From Microbacterium ginsengiterrae (GTDB lineage: Bacteria; Actinomycetota; Actinomycetes; Actinomycetales; Microbacteriaceae), in the NCBI RefSeq assembly GCF_014205075.1, contig NZ_JACHMU010000001.1:1984001-2048000 (forward strand): a stretch of DNA of 64,000 nt, written 5' to 3'. Shown here piece by piece: positions 45,306 through 54,939 of this stretch. Below the pieces are notes generated by a model, which worked only from the letters and a program-made list of their open reading frames with translations, was not told the DNA's origin and ran no database searches. The position numbers and the translations under genes are program-made. Position 1 is the first letter of the stretch, and each line of letters begins with the position of its first letter.

Positions 45306-46292
45306 ATGCCCAGGAAGCCGCCGCTCGTCATCGGGCATCGGGGCGCGCCGGGCTATCGCCCCGAGCACAGCAGGTCCTCCTACGAACTCGCCTTCGCGAT
45401 GGGCGTGGATGCTGTGGAGCCGGACGTCGTCGCCACCAGGGACGGCGTCCTCGTCATCCGACACGAGAACGAGATCTCCGGCACGACCGATGTGGCGGAG
45501 CATCCGGAGTTCGCGGACCGCAGGACGACCAAGCGGATCGACGGGCATCCCCTCACAGGGTGGTTCACCGAGGACTTCACCTGGGACGAGCTCGCCACGC
45601 TGCGCACGAGGGAGCGCCTCCCGCAGGTGCGCGCATCCAGCGCCTCGTTCGACGGCGCGCAGCCCATCCTGCGGCTGATCGATCTCCTCGATCTCGTCCG
45701 CGCCGGCTCCATCGAGCACGGCCGCGAGATCGGCGTCGTGCTCGAGGTGAAGCACGCCACGTACTTCGCGAGCGTCGGCCTCGATCTCGCCCGTCTCATC
45801 GTGCGCGATCTCCGAGCGACGGGATGGGCGGACGGCGAATCGCCCCTGATCATCGAGTCGTTCGAGAAGACCGTGCTCGGGCAGCTGCGAGCACAGGGGA
45901 TCGCCGCCTCGTACATCTACCTGATCGAGGCGTCCGGCCGGCCGTTCGATCAGGTCACAGCCCTCGGACGGCACGCCGCCACGTACAAGGCCACCGTCCT
46001 GCCACGAGGGCTGGACGCCCTGGCCGGCGAGGTCGACGGGATCAGCGTCGACAAGCGGATGCTGCTGGTGCCGGGGAACACGATCGTCGAGGACGCGCAT
46101 GCGCGAGGACTGCGCGTGTTCACGTGGACGGCGCGACCCGAGAACGCGTTCCTCGCCGCGGAGTTCCGTGGCAGGGGCGGCCGGCAGGAGTTCGGCGACT
46201 ACGAATCGGAGTGGACCGTGATCGCCCGCAGCGGCGTCGACGGCGTCTTCGTGGATCACCCCGATCTGGGCGTGTCGTTCTTCCGCGGGTGA
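45306..46292 (+). CDS. Glycerophosphodiester phosphodiesterase, cytosolic
   Basis: 328 residues, TIM-barrel GDPD. Catalytic start IGHRGAPGYRPEHS (usual HRG...PENT, here PEHS), metal ligands in VEPDVVATRDGVLVIRHE, and LEVKHATYF. No signal peptide, unlike the second GDPD at 62872-63846. Hydrolyses glycerophosphodiesters to glycerol-3-phosphate and an alcohol. ATG at 45306 behind a -10 with 6-nt spacing. Confidence 0.92.
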   Translation: MPRKPPLVIGHRGAPGYRPEHSRSSYELAFAMGVDAVEPDVVATRDGVLVIRHENEISGTTDVAEHPEFADRRTTKRIDGHPLTGWFTEDFTWDELATLRTRERLPQVRASSASFDGAQPILRLIDLLDLVRAGSIEHGREIGVVLEVKHATYFASVGLDLARLIVRDLRATGWADGESPLIIESFEKTVLGQLRAQGIAASYIYLIEASGRPFDQVTALGRHAATYKATVLPRGLDALAGEVDGISVDKRMLLVPGNTIVEDAHARGLRVFTWTARPENAFLAAEFRGRGGRQEFGDYESEWTVIARSGVDGVFVDHPDLGVSFFRG

Positions 46293-46312
46293 TGCACTGA
46301 CAGACTGTCCGC

Positions 46313-47245
46313 ATGAACGGAATCGTCGTGGACGGCGTCAGCAGATCGTTCGGCGCGGTCCGCGCCGTCGCAGACGTCACCTTCCGGGCGGAGCAGGGGA
46401 GCGTGACGGGTCTGGTCGGCCCCAACGGCGCGGGGAAGACGACGCTGCTGCTCATGCTCGCCTCGCTCCTCGCCCCCGACACCGGGACGATCCGTCTCGA
46501 CGGCATCGATCCGATGGACGACCCGCGCGGTGCTCGCCGACTGCTCGGGTGGATGCCGGATGCCCTCGGCGCCTGGCCCTCCCTCACCGCGCGCGAGACG
46601 ATCGCCACCACGGCCAGGCTGTACGACATCGACAAGGCCGCTGCGAAGGCGAGAGCCGATGAGCTTTTGGCCCTCGTCGGGCTCAGCGAGTTCACCGACA
46701 CCCAGGCCAAGGTCCTCTCGCGCGGGCAGAAGCAGAAGCTCGGCCTCGCCCGAGCGCTCGTACACGACCCGAGGGTGCTGCTGCTCGACGAGCCGGCGTC
46801 GGGGCTGGACCCTGAGGCCCGAGTGCAGTTGCGCGGCCTGCTCCGGCGCCTCGCCGCCGATGGACGGACGGTACTGATCTCCAGCCACGTGCTCTCCGAG
46901 CTCGAAGAGGTCGTCGACGACACGGTGTTCCTCGTGGCCGGGGCCGTCGTTGACGCGGCTCCGGCGCAGGACGCGGCGCGTGCGTGGCGGATCCGGCTGG
47001 TCGGCGCGGACGGCGAGCAGCCGTCGGCGGTCGCGGACCGGATCGCCGTCGCACTCGGCGTCGCCCCTGGCACGGTCGGGGTCGACCGCGCCGCGGCGAT
47101 CGCCCGCTTCGATTCCGAGTGGGATGCCGCGGCCGGCCTTCGACGGATGATCGAGGCGGGGCTGGATGTCGGCGAGTTCGCGCCGGCGCAGAGCGCACTG
47201 GAGCATGCCTTCCTCCACCTCCCGCGGACGGAGCCCGACGCATGA
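46313..47245 (+). CDS. ABC-2 type exporter ATP-binding protein
   Basis: 310 residues. Walker A GPNGAGKTT, signature LSRGQKQKLGLARALV (LSxGQ), Walker B VLLLDEPASGLDPEA, switch ISSHVLSELEE. C-terminal accessory domain (about 215-310) as in DrrA-like or CcmA-like exporters. Substrate unknown. CAGACT 6 nt before the ATG is a weak -10. Overlaps the permease gene by ATGA. Confidence 0.92.
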   Translation: MNGIVVDGVSRSFGAVRAVADVTFRAEQGSVTGLVGPNGAGKTTLLLMLASLLAPDTGTIRLDGIDPMDDPRGARRLLGWMPDALGAWPSLTARETIATTARLYDIDKAAAKARADELLALVGLSEFTDTQAKVLSRGQKQKLGLARALVHDPRVLLLDEPASGLDPEARVQLRGLLRRLAADGRTVLISSHVLSELEEVVDDTVFLVAGAVVDAAPAQDAARAWRIRLVGADGEQPSAVADRIAVALGVAPGTVGVDRAAAIARFDSEWDAAAGLRRMIEAGLDVGEFAPAQSALEHAFLHLPRTEPDA

Positions 47246-48267
47246 GCATCGCCCACATCGGCACGATCGCCCGTCTCGAACTGACGCAGCGCCTTCGGAG
47301 TGTCGGCTGGTTCGTCCTCCTGGGAGTGTTCGCCGTGCTCCTGCTCGGGATCACAGGACTGTCGTTCAGCGTCTATTCGTTCGCGGACCAGGCCGGAGCC
47401 GGTGTCTACTCGCTGGTGGTCAACGTCGTGCTGCTGCTCGTCGTCCTCGTCTCACCGACCCTCAGCGGCAACGCGATCAACGGCGACAGGGACGCGGCCA
47501 CTCTCGCGGCGGTGCAGGTGACGGCGGCATCCACCGGCGACATCATGGTCGGCAAGCTCGTCGCCGCCGTCGCCACCGGCGGCGCCTTCCTGCTCGTGGC
47601 CGTCCCGTTCCTCGCCCTCTCTCTTCTGGGCGGAGGGGTGCGACCGGGCACGTTCGCGGTGTCGCTGGTGGTCCTCGCCGCCGAGATCATCGTGGTCGCC
47701 GCCATCGGAGTCGGGCTGAGCGGGCTGGTCGCCAGGCCGCTGTTCTCCGTCGCGGCGACCTACCTCGTCGTCGCAGCGCTGACGATCGGCACGCTGATCG
47801 GGTTCGGCCTCGGGGGAGCGGCGCTGCGCACCGAGACGACGCACAGCTATCGCCCGTATGACAGCCAGGGCGAGGTGATCTGCGAGCGGTGGGAGACCTA
47901 CACCGAGCTGACGCCGCGGTTCGATCGGGTGTGGTGGATCCTCGCGGCCAACCCGTTCGTCGTGCTGGCCGACGCCACTCCGACCGTGTACGACGCCGAC
48001 GGCTGGCCGGTGGATCTGTTCGGTCAGATCAAGTACGGCCTGCGCAGCGCGCAGATGCCGCCGGAGGACTATTCGTGGGATGAGTGCGCCCCCTACGCGG
48101 GGCAGGACGATTCCCAGACCGGTCGCGAGGTCATCGAGAGCACCGTGCCGAGCTGGTTCGTCGGGCTCGGCATCCAGATCGTGATCGCCGGTGGCCTGTT
48201 CGCCGGGGCGTGGGCGCGGACGAGGACCCCTGCCCGCATGCTTCCGCCCGGCACGCGCATCGCCTGA
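47242..48267 (+). CDS. ABC-2 type exporter permease
   Basis: 341 residues, about six helices (at 23-50, 60-85, 100-130, 138-165, 170-195 and 300-325). A long extracytoplasmic loop of about 110 residues between the last two contains two Cys. Starts MSIAHIGTIARLELTQRLRS, an ABC-2 permease style. Partner of the preceding ATPase through the 4-nt overlap. Possible NatB-like role but unproven. Confidence 0.87.
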   Translation: MSIAHIGTIARLELTQRLRSVGWFVLLGVFAVLLLGITGLSFSVYSFADQAGAGVYSLVVNVVLLLVVLVSPTLSGNAINGDRDAATLAAVQVTAASTGDIMVGKLVAAVATGGAFLLVAVPFLALSLLGGGVRPGTFAVSLVVLAAEIIVVAAIGVGLSGLVARPLFSVAATYLVVAALTIGTLIGFGLGGAALRTETTHSYRPYDSQGEVICERWETYTELTPRFDRVWWILAANPFVVLADATPTVYDADGWPVDLFGQIKYGLRSAQMPPEDYSWDECAPYAGQDDSQTGREVIESTVPSWFVGLGIQIVIAGGLFAGAWARTRTPARMLPPGTRIA

Positions 48268-48358
48268 CGGCGGGGCGCCGCCGCTTCGCGGCGACGCGGG
48301 ATGGATCGTGTCGGTTCTCGGGGGCCGTGACCGGCAAAATCCATACCCGCCGGCGGGC

Positions 48359-48364
48359 TAGAGT
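48359..48364 (+). promoter_or_regulatory. -10 element of the 48371 membrane-protein gene
   Basis: TAGAGT lies 6 nt before the ATG at 48371. Confidence 0.5.
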
Positions 48365-48370
48365 CCTGGT

Positions 48371-49342
48371 ATGGGTGCCAGGATGCAGTTGCGTGCGCGA
48401 GGGACGGTCGCTCTCATCGTCGCCGCGCTGCTGATCATCGTCGGGGTCGGTGTCTCACTGCTCGTCTCGGACGTCGTCGACACGGCGTCGGTCGGTGTCG
48501 GCGCACCGGAGGATGACGGCGCCGACGATCTCACGATGGCATGGTGCGCTCGTGTCCTGCTCGTCCTGGCCGTCGCATGGCTCGTGATCGGGATGCTGGC
48601 CGCACGGACCCGTCTCGTCCGCCGTCCGGGCGCGGCCGCCGCGCGAGCGAGCTGGGTGAGCGCCACGCGCCCGTGGCGCGCGGTGGAGTCGATGCTCGGG
48701 ATGCTCCCCGCCGATCGGCTGCTGCTCGTCTCCGTGCCCGCTGCGCTGCTCGTCGCCACTCGTGCGGTGCAGACCTCGCTGACCGACTGGGCGCACCTCG
48801 TCGTGATCCTCGTGGCGTGGCTCGCGTTCCTCGCCGTGACGATCCTCATCGCCCGTCGACGGTCGCCGTGGGCGCTCATCGCCACGGTCGGCGGCGTCAT
48901 CGTGCTGCGCTGCGTCGTGACACTCGCCGCACTCGCCGTGGCGGGGCCCGTCGGCGTGCGGGCAGCGCTGTGGAACGAGCCCTTCCTGCGCTCCGCGTAC
49001 ATCACGATCGCCTTCACGTTGTTCGTCTGGCTGTTCGTGGCGACGGCGTGGGCGCTGTCGCTGCGGTGGGGACGCCGCAGGTCCTGGGGCATCGTGCTCC
49101 TCGGCGCCGGTGCGGGCCTCACCCTCTCCGCCGCGGTCGCGGCTCTCGCGGGCGTCGGTGCCGCCACCGGGCCCGCAGGCGCGGCATCCGCCCTGTTCCC
49201 CTGGGCGCTCGGCCCCGCGCTCGATGCGGCCGGCTACGTCGACGGCACGGCATCCTCTGCCCTCGTCGCGCTGCTCAGCGGCGTCGGGGTCTGCGTCCTC
49301 GGTGCGTTACTGGCGCTACCGCCGCGGAACGCAGTCGACTGA
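48371..49342 (+). CDS. Polytopic membrane protein, unknown
   Basis: 323 residues with about eight hydrophobic helices, Ala/Val/Leu-rich, and short charged loops (RLVRRPGAAAARASW, ARRRSPWALIA). No recognised motif. Codon use is typical of the neighbourhood. ATG follows a -10 by 6 nt. Convergent with the YccF gene, with a 3-bp gap. Confidence 0.72.
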   Translation: MGARMQLRARGTVALIVAALLIIVGVGVSLLVSDVVDTASVGVGAPEDDGADDLTMAWCARVLLVLAVAWLVIGMLAARTRLVRRPGAAAARASWVSATRPWRAVESMLGMLPADRLLLVSVPAALLVATRAVQTSLTDWAHLVVILVAWLAFLAVTILIARRRSPWALIATVGGVIVLRCVVTLAALAVAGPVGVRAALWNEPFLRSAYITIAFTLFVWLFVATAWALSLRWGRRRSWGIVLLGAGAGLTLSAAVAALAGVGAATGPAGAASALFPWALGPALDAAGYVDGTASSALVALLSGVGVCVLGALLALPPRNAVD

Positions 49343-49345
49343 GCG

Positions 49346-49741
49346 TCACTTCGTGTCGAAGGGGCCTCTACGGGTCCGCACGATGTCCTTGCCGAGCGGC
49401 ATGAGCGAGATCGGCACCATCTTGAAGTCGGCGATGGCCATCGGGATGCCGATGATCGTCAGGCACAGGGCGATGCCGGAGACGATGTGCCCCAGGGCCA
49501 GCCACCAGCCGGCGAGGACCACCCACACGACGTTGCCGAGGAACGCCCCCACGCCGCTGGTCGGCTTCTCGACGATCTGGCGACCGAACGGCCAGAGCGC
49601 GTACCCGGCGGTGCGGAACGAGGCGATCGCCCAGGGGATGGTGATGATCGGGATGCACAGCAGGACGCCGGCGAGGACGTAGCCGAGGAACAGCACCCAC
49701 CCCGCGAAGACGACCCAGATGATGTTGAGGATGGTGCGCAT
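49346..49741 (-). CDS. YccF-domain inner-membrane protein
   Basis: 131 residues with two repeats of the YccF domain, each a pair of hydrophobic helices (NIIWVVFAGWVLFLGYVLAG and NVVWVVLAGWWLALGHIVSG), followed by IPWAIASFRTAGYALWPFGRQ and IPMAIADFKMVPISLMPLGK. Function unknown. ATG at 49741 is 1 nt beyond the stop of the upstream gene, so the two are co-transcribed. Confidence 0.92.
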   Translation of the reverse strand: MRTILNIIWVVFAGWVLFLGYVLAGVLLCIPIITIPWAIASFRTAGYALWPFGRQIVEKPTSGVGAFLGNVVWVVLAGWWLALGHIVSGIALCLTIIGIPMAIADFKMVPISLMPLGKDIVRTRRGPFDTK

Positions 49742-49742
49742 G

Positions 49743-50135
49743 TCAGGGCCTCTCGCGTCGCACACGCCGTCCGGCGATGGTCTCGATCCGCACGCTCAGC
49801 ATCGACTCGCGCTCGCCGCCCGCCCATGCCGAGACGTGCCGGGCGGACGCTGCAGAGCGCTCATCGGTCGGCGACAGGCGGCCCTGGATCAGGACGCTCC
49901 ATCCTCCGCCGCCGAGGTCATCGTGGTAGTCGATCTCGAACGCGACGGCGGGTTCCTCGTCGCTCAGGCGATGCAGGACGCCGTCCGATGAGGTGCGCAG
50001 CACGATGGCGTCGCCGGATACGGCGTAGTTCACGGGAAAGATGTGGACGCGGTCGTCCGCGACGAACCCGATCCTCCCCACCGTCGTCGTCGCCAACAGC
50101 TCACGGCACTCCCGCTCGGGCAGTTCGGTGATCAT
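49743..50135 (-). CDS. Pyridoxamine 5'-phosphate oxidase family (flavin-binding split-barrel) protein
   Basis: 130 residues. The order LATTTVGRIGFVADDRVHIFPVNYAVSGDAIVLRTS, VAFEIDYHDDLGGGGWSVLIQGR is the FMN-binding split-barrel pattern of Rv-type F420/FMN proteins (nitroreductase-like PPOX). Reaction unknown. AGGAGG just upstream of the ATG. Forms a two-gene unit with the YccF gene. Confidence 0.85.
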   Translation of the reverse strand: MITELPERECRELLATTTVGRIGFVADDRVHIFPVNYAVSGDAIVLRTSSDGVLHRLSDEEPAVAFEIDYHDDLGGGGWSVLIQGRLSPTDERSAASARHVSAWAGGERESMLSVRIETIAGRRVRRERP

Positions 50136-50197
50136 CTCGTCCTCCTCGATCCGGATCGTATCCGGGCGTCTGCGGCCCAGCCTAGACTCGTAGGGTC

Positions 50198-52642
50198 ATG
50201 ACCGAAGCCCCTCTCATCGTTCCGTCCACCGCCGGTCCGTCCGGCCCGCAGGACCAGGACGACCTCCTCGCAGGCCTCAACCCCCAGCAGCTCGCCGCCG
50301 TGACCTATCGCGGACCGGCGCTGCTCATCGTCGCCGGTGCGGGGTCGGGGAAGACGAGCGTCCTCACCCGCCGGATCGCGTCGTTGCTGCGCAGCCGTGA
50401 GGCGTGGCCGAGTCAGATCCTCGCGATCACTTTCACCAACAAGGCGGCCGGTGAGATGCGCGAGCGCGTCGGGCAGCTCGTCGGCGAGGCTGCCCGCGGC
50501 ATGTGGATCTCGACCTTCCACTCCGCGTGCGTGCGGATCCTGCGTCGCGAGGCCGAGCACTTCGGGTTCACGAAGTCGTTCACGATCTACGACTCCGGCG
50601 ACTCCCGCGCCCTCATCAAGCGCCTCGTCAAGGAGCACGAGGCCGACGCGTACGGGCTCACGCCGGCATCTGTGCAGGGCCGGATCTCGAAGCTGAAGAA
50701 CGAACTGCAGGACTCCGAGTCCTATGCGCGCGATGCGAACATGAGCGACCCGGCCGAGCGGGTCTTCGTCGAGATCTTCGCCGACTACCAGCGGCGCCTG
50801 CGCAAGGCGAACGCGTTCGACTTCGACGATCTCATCGGGCAGACCGTCTACCTGTTCCGCGCGTTCCCGAAGGTCGCCGACACCTACCGGCGGCGCTTCC
50901 GGCACATCCTCGTCGACGAGTATCAGGACACCAACCACGCGCAGTACGCGCTCATCCACGAGCTCACCCGTCCCGTCTCCGCCGACGCTCCCGACCCGTA
51001 TGCCTCGAACGGCATGATGATCTTCGAGCCGGAGACGACCCCTGAGCTGGCCGGTGCATCGCTCACCGTGGTGGGCGACTCCGACCAGTCCATCTACGCG
51101 TTCCGCGGCGCCGACATCCGCAACATCAGCGAGTTCGAGCGTGATTTCCCCGGTGCGAAGGTAGTGCTGCTCGAGCAGAACTACCGGTCGACGCAGAACA
51201 TCCTCTCGGCGGCGAACGCCGTCATCGGGCACAACTTCGACCGCAAGGACAAGAAGCTCTGGAGCGATCGAGGCGACGGCGACAAGATCGTCGGCTTCAC
51301 CGGCTACTCGCAGCACGATGAGGCCCAGTTCGTCGCCGACGAGGTCGAGGCGCTGCACAGGGCGGGGATGCCGTACTCCGAGATGGCGGTCTTCTACCGC
51401 ACGAACTCGCAGTCGCGTGCGCTGGAGGAGATCTTCATCCGCTCGGCGGTGCCGTACAAGATCATGGGCGGGACGAAGTTCTACGAGCGCGCCGAGATCA
51501 AGGACGCCCTGGCGTACCTCATCTCCGTCGCGAACCCGGCCGACGAGATGTCGGTGCGCCGCATCCTCAACAAGCCGCGCCGCGGCATCGGCGACGTGAC
51601 CGAGACGGCGATCGCCCGGTTCGCCGACGATCAGGGCATCAGCTTCCGCGACGCGCTCTCCATGCCGTCGCAGCTCGGCGTCGGCCCCAAGATCCAGGCC
51701 GCCATCGGTCAGCTCGACGCCGTCCTCACGGAGGCGACGGCACTGATGCTGCCGGCCTCCGGCGAGGTGCCGCCGCCCACGGTCGTCGCCGACGGCCTCA
51801 GCCTGCTGCTGGCCAAGAGCGGGTACCTCGACGCCCTGCGCGCCAGCCGTGATCCGCAGGACGAGGCACGTGTCGAGAACCTCGACGAGTTCGTCGCGGT
51901 CGCCCGCGACTTCGCGCGCAACAACCCCGAGGGCACGATCGCCGACTTCCTCACCGAGGTCGCGCTGGTGTCGGACGCCGACGATCTGGACGACGAGTCC
52001 GGCTCGGTGTCGATGATGACCATGCACACCGCGAAGGGCCTGGAGTTCGACGCGGTGTTCGTCACCGGTGTCGAGGAGGACCTCATCCCGCACCGCATCT
52101 CCGCGGGCGAGCCGGGCGGTCCTCAGGAGGAGCGCCGGCTCTTCTACGTCGGCATCACGCGTGCGCGCAAGCGCCTCCACCTGTCGCTCGCGATGACTCG
52201 CGCGCAGTTCGGTGAGGTCTCCGTGGCGATGCCCAGCCGCTTCCTGCAGGAGATCCCCGCCGAGCTCGTCGACTGGAGGCAGTCGCCGGGGGATGTGAAC
52301 TCCCGCGGCGGAACGCAGTCGCGTGCGCTCAACGCGCGTCGCGGCGGCGGCTTCGGCGGCAGCGGGGGAGACCGGTTCGGCGTGAAGCCGCTCGCGCCGC
52401 GCGATCGCATCACACCGCTGTCGACCGCCATGGACAAGTTCCCGAACAAGGTCACCGGCAAGGTGCGCGACAACGGCGATCTCGAGCTGGCGGCGGGGGA
52501 CCGCATTCGGCACGACGACTTCGGTGAGGGACGAGTGGACGCCGTGACGGGCGAGGGTGCCAAGCGCATCGCCCACGTGCGCTTCGACGCCGCAGGACTG
52601 AAGAAGCTCCTCATCAAGATCGCGCCGATCGAGAAGCTCTGA
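50198..52642 (+). CDS. pcrA: ATP-dependent DNA helicase PcrA/UvrD
   Basis: 814-residue SF1 3'-5' helicase for repair and replication restart. Motif I VAGAGSGKTSVLTRRIASLL, Ia AITFTNKAAGEMRERV, II ILVDEYQDTNHAQY, III GDSDQSIYAFRGADI, IV EQNYRSTQNIL, V MTMHTAKGLEFDAVF, VI RLFYVGITRARKRLHLSL. The C-terminal tail has a Gly/Arg-rich hinge and a Tudor-like end (GDRIRHDDFGEGRVDAVTGEG). TAGACT lies 9 nt before the ATG. Confidence 0.96.
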   Translation: MTEAPLIVPSTAGPSGPQDQDDLLAGLNPQQLAAVTYRGPALLIVAGAGSGKTSVLTRRIASLLRSREAWPSQILAITFTNKAAGEMRERVGQLVGEAARGMWISTFHSACVRILRREAEHFGFTKSFTIYDSGDSRALIKRLVKEHEADAYGLTPASVQGRISKLKNELQDSESYARDANMSDPAERVFVEIFADYQRRLRKANAFDFDDLIGQTVYLFRAFPKVADTYRRRFRHILVDEYQDTNHAQYALIHELTRPVSADAPDPYASNGMMIFEPETTPELAGASLTVVGDSDQSIYAFRGADIRNISEFERDFPGAKVVLLEQNYRSTQNILSAANAVIGHNFDRKDKKLWSDRGDGDKIVGFTGYSQHDEAQFVADEVEALHRAGMPYSEMAVFYRTNSQSRALEEIFIRSAVPYKIMGGTKFYERAEIKDALAYLISVANPADEMSVRRILNKPRRGIGDVTETAIARFADDQGISFRDALSMPSQLGVGPKIQAAIGQLDAVLTEATALMLPASGEVPPPTVVADGLSLLLAKSGYLDALRASRDPQDEARVENLDEFVAVARDFARNNPEGTIADFLTEVALVSDADDLDDESGSVSMMTMHTAKGLEFDAVFVTGVEEDLIPHRISAGEPGGPQEERRLFYVGITRARKRLHLSLAMTRAQFGEVSVAMPSRFLQEIPAELVDWRQSPGDVNSRGGTQSRALNARRGGGFGGSGGDRFGVKPLAPRDRITPLSTAMDKFPNKVTGKVRDNGDLELAAGDRIRHDDFGEGRVDAVTGEGAKRIAHVRFDAAGLKKLLIKIAPIEKL

Positions 52643-52710
52643 CCGCGGGCGGTCCCGAACCTCTGACGGCGGGCGACCCCTGCGGTGGCGTCCGGCCCGT
52701 TCGCGCGGGC

Positions 52711-52716
52711 TAGGCT
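52711..52716 (+). promoter_or_regulatory. -10 element of the SseB-like gene
   Basis: TAGGCT lies 7 nt before the ATG at 52724. Confidence 0.5.
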
Positions 52717-52723
52717 GAGCCAT

Positions 52724-53833
52724 ATGGCATTGTTCTCCCGCCGCAAGAAGACCGACGAGACCCCTGACGAGACGCAGACGCCGCCCGCGGATGCGCCGGA
52801 TCAGGCCACCGCCGAGGACGCCGCACCGGCCGAAGCGGTCCCTCAGATCGGCATCTCCGTGCAGGCCTTCCGCGGCGTCGGCGCAGAGGCCGGCCCCGAG
52901 GTCTCGCTTCCCGACCCGAATGCGGCCCCCGCCCCTGCGCGCGCGACAGCGCCGAAGGCGGCGTCTGCTCCCCGTCCGCAGACCGCGCAGAAGCGCGTGC
53001 TGCCCCTCGCGCCCGCGCTGCCCCCTGCACCGACGGAGTCGGTCCCCGGCATGAAGGACAACACACTCCTGCGGGCGGCGCTCGCGGAGATCGAACAGGG
53101 TGCGACGAACGAGCAGCTCATCGGCGTGCTCCGTCAGATGATGCAGAACCATCTCTACCTGCGTGTGCACGGCGACGCGCGTGCGCAGCTGGCAGAGGGG
53201 AAGCCGCTGTCCATCGCCGTCGTCCGCGACGGAGAACGCAGCTACATGCTCGCATTCAGCTCTGCCGAGGCAGTGCGCGAGTCCGTGCAGCGCGAGTCCG
53301 AACCGTCGGCGACCTCCGCGATCGCCCAGCCCGTCACGGCCGTCCTCCAGCAGCTCATCGCGGGCGACTTCGCCGGCCTCATCCTCGACAACGCCTCCGG
53401 CGTCCACCGGGCGGTGTTCCCCGTCGAGGTGCTGACGAAGGCCCTGGAGCAGGCGGATCCGAACATGACGATCAAGACACTGCTGGCCGCCCCCCGCGAG
53501 GAGGACACCATGCAGCTCGTCGGCGACGCTCTCGCGAAGACGAAGATGTGGGTCGCCGTCAACGACGGCAGCGGGAACGGTCAGGTCGGCATCGCCGAAG
53601 CGCAGACCGCCGACGGGCGCCGCTTCCTGCAGCTGTTCTCGCACCCGCTGGAGATCGTCGCGCTGGGACGCGGCGACAAGCCGCTGCCGTTCGAGCCGGA
53701 CCAGCTGGCGAAGGTGCTCGCCGGGCATGACACCCTCGCGGGCGTCATCGTGGACTCGGCCGGACCGTCGATCGTCGTCGAGCGAGCGGCGCTCGGTGCG
53801 GTGATGGTGCGCGCGGTCGACGTCAGCGACTGA
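52724..53833 (+). CDS. SseB-family protein
   Basis: 369 residues. Ala/Pro-rich disordered N-terminus (1-110), then two SseB N-terminal-like domains: about 112-225 (LRAALAEIEQGATNEQLIGVLRQM; VVRDGERSYMLAFSSAEAVRE) and about 230-369. Actinobacterial SseB-like proteins have no established enzymatic function. ATG with -10 at 7-nt spacing. Single gene, 38 nt before the next. Confidence 0.8.
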   Translation: MALFSRRKKTDETPDETQTPPADAPDQATAEDAAPAEAVPQIGISVQAFRGVGAEAGPEVSLPDPNAAPAPARATAPKAASAPRPQTAQKRVLPLAPALPPAPTESVPGMKDNTLLRAALAEIEQGATNEQLIGVLRQMMQNHLYLRVHGDARAQLAEGKPLSIAVVRDGERSYMLAFSSAEAVRESVQRESEPSATSAIAQPVTAVLQQLIAGDFAGLILDNASGVHRAVFPVEVLTKALEQADPNMTIKTLLAAPREEDTMQLVGDALAKTKMWVAVNDGSGNGQVGIAEAQTADGRRFLQLFSHPLEIVALGRGDKPLPFEPDQLAKVLAGHDTLAGVIVDSAGPSIVVERAALGAVMVRAVDVSD

Positions 53834-53859
53834 CCCTACCGTCCGAGAGCCCCCGCCCA

Positions 53860-53865
53860 TAGGGT
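53860..53865 (+). promoter_or_regulatory. -10 element of the polymerase-domain gene
   Basis: TAGGGT lies 6 nt before the ATG at 53872. Confidence 0.5.
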
Positions 53866-53871
53866 CGGAGC

Positions 53872-54930
53872 ATGGCCTCCGAACGCGTGACCCTGTCCGT
53901 CTCCGATCCTGGCGGGACGCAGGACGTCGACCTGTCGAGCCCGAACAAGGTCATCTGGCCCGAGGCGGGGATCACGAAAGCCGAACTCGCGGAGTACGTG
54001 CAGACGGTCTCGGAGCCGTTCCTCGGCGCGAACGGGGGCCGACCTGTCTCACTGGAGCGGTTCCGCAACGGCGTCACCGACGGATCCGAGAGCTTCTTCT
54101 CCAAGAACCCGCCGAAGGGGACGCCGGAGTTCGTCGATGCCGTGACGGTGACGTACAACAGCGGTCGGCAGCATCCGCAGATCGTCCTGAACCGCCCCAG
54201 TGCGATCGTCTGGGCCGTGCAGATGAACACGATCGTGTTCCATCCGTGGGCATCGCTCGCCTCCGACACCGACAATCCGATCGAGCTGCGCATCGACCTC
54301 GACCCGCAGCCGGGCACGGACTTCGCGGATGCCGTCACGGCGGCTCACGGGCTCCGCGAGGTGCTGCGCGACGCCGAGCTCGAGCCGTTCATCAAGACCA
54401 GCGGCAACCGCGGGCTGCATGTGTTCTGCCCGATCGAACCGACGCATGAGTTCCTCGATGTCCGTCACGCCGTCATCGCCGCGGGGCGGGAGCTCGAGCG
54501 GCGGATGCCGACGCAGGTGACGACGAACTGGTGGAAGGAGGAGCGGGGCGAGCGCATCTTCGTCGACTTCAATCAGGCCAACCGCGACCGGACGATGGCC
54601 GGTGCCTACAGCCCGCGCGCGCTGCCCGGCGCGACGGTCTCGACACCGGTCGCGTGGGACGAGCTCGACGACGTCGATCCTCGCAGCTTCACCGTGCGCA
54701 CCGTCCCGCAGCGGGTCGCGGACTCTGGCGACCCGTGGGCGGACATGCAGGCGCATCCCGGCCGCATCGACACGCTCTTGTCGTGGTGGGAGCGCGATGT
54801 GGAGAACGGGCTGGGCGAACTGCCCTTCCCGCCCGAGTTCCCGAAGATGCCCGGTGAACCGCCGAGGGTGCAGCCGAGCAAGCGCGTCGCCGAGAACTGG
54901 GATGCCGACGGCAATCGCGTCGAGGACTGA
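53872..54930 (+). CDS. Stand-alone LigD-type polymerase domain (archaeo-eukaryotic primase fold)
   Basis: 352 residues. Opening LSSPNKVIWPEAGITKAELAEYV, then the AEP catalytic carboxylates in ELRIDLDPQPGTDFADAV, KTSGNRGLHVFCPI and WWKEERGERIFVDFNQANRDRTMAGAYSPR are the polymerase module of bacterial NHEJ ligase D, here without nuclease or ligase domains. Makes short RNA/DNA fills at double-strand breaks. A ligase gene faces it across a 9-bp gap. Ku is not in the window. Confidence 0.92.
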   Translation: MASERVTLSVSDPGGTQDVDLSSPNKVIWPEAGITKAELAEYVQTVSEPFLGANGGRPVSLERFRNGVTDGSESFFSKNPPKGTPEFVDAVTVTYNSGRQHPQIVLNRPSAIVWAVQMNTIVFHPWASLASDTDNPIELRIDLDPQPGTDFADAVTAAHGLREVLRDAELEPFIKTSGNRGLHVFCPIEPTHEFLDVRHAVIAAGRELERRMPTQVTTNWWKEERGERIFVDFNQANRDRTMAGAYSPRALPGATVSTPVAWDELDDVDPRSFTVRTVPQRVADSGDPWADMQAHPGRIDTLLSWWERDVENGLGELPFPPEFPKMPGEPPRVQPSKRVAENWDADGNRVED

Positions 54931-54939
54931 TCGACCGCC

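Noticed and set aside
48276..48293. Short hairpin after the ABC permease gene
   Set aside because: Only about six pairs; too weak to list as a terminator.
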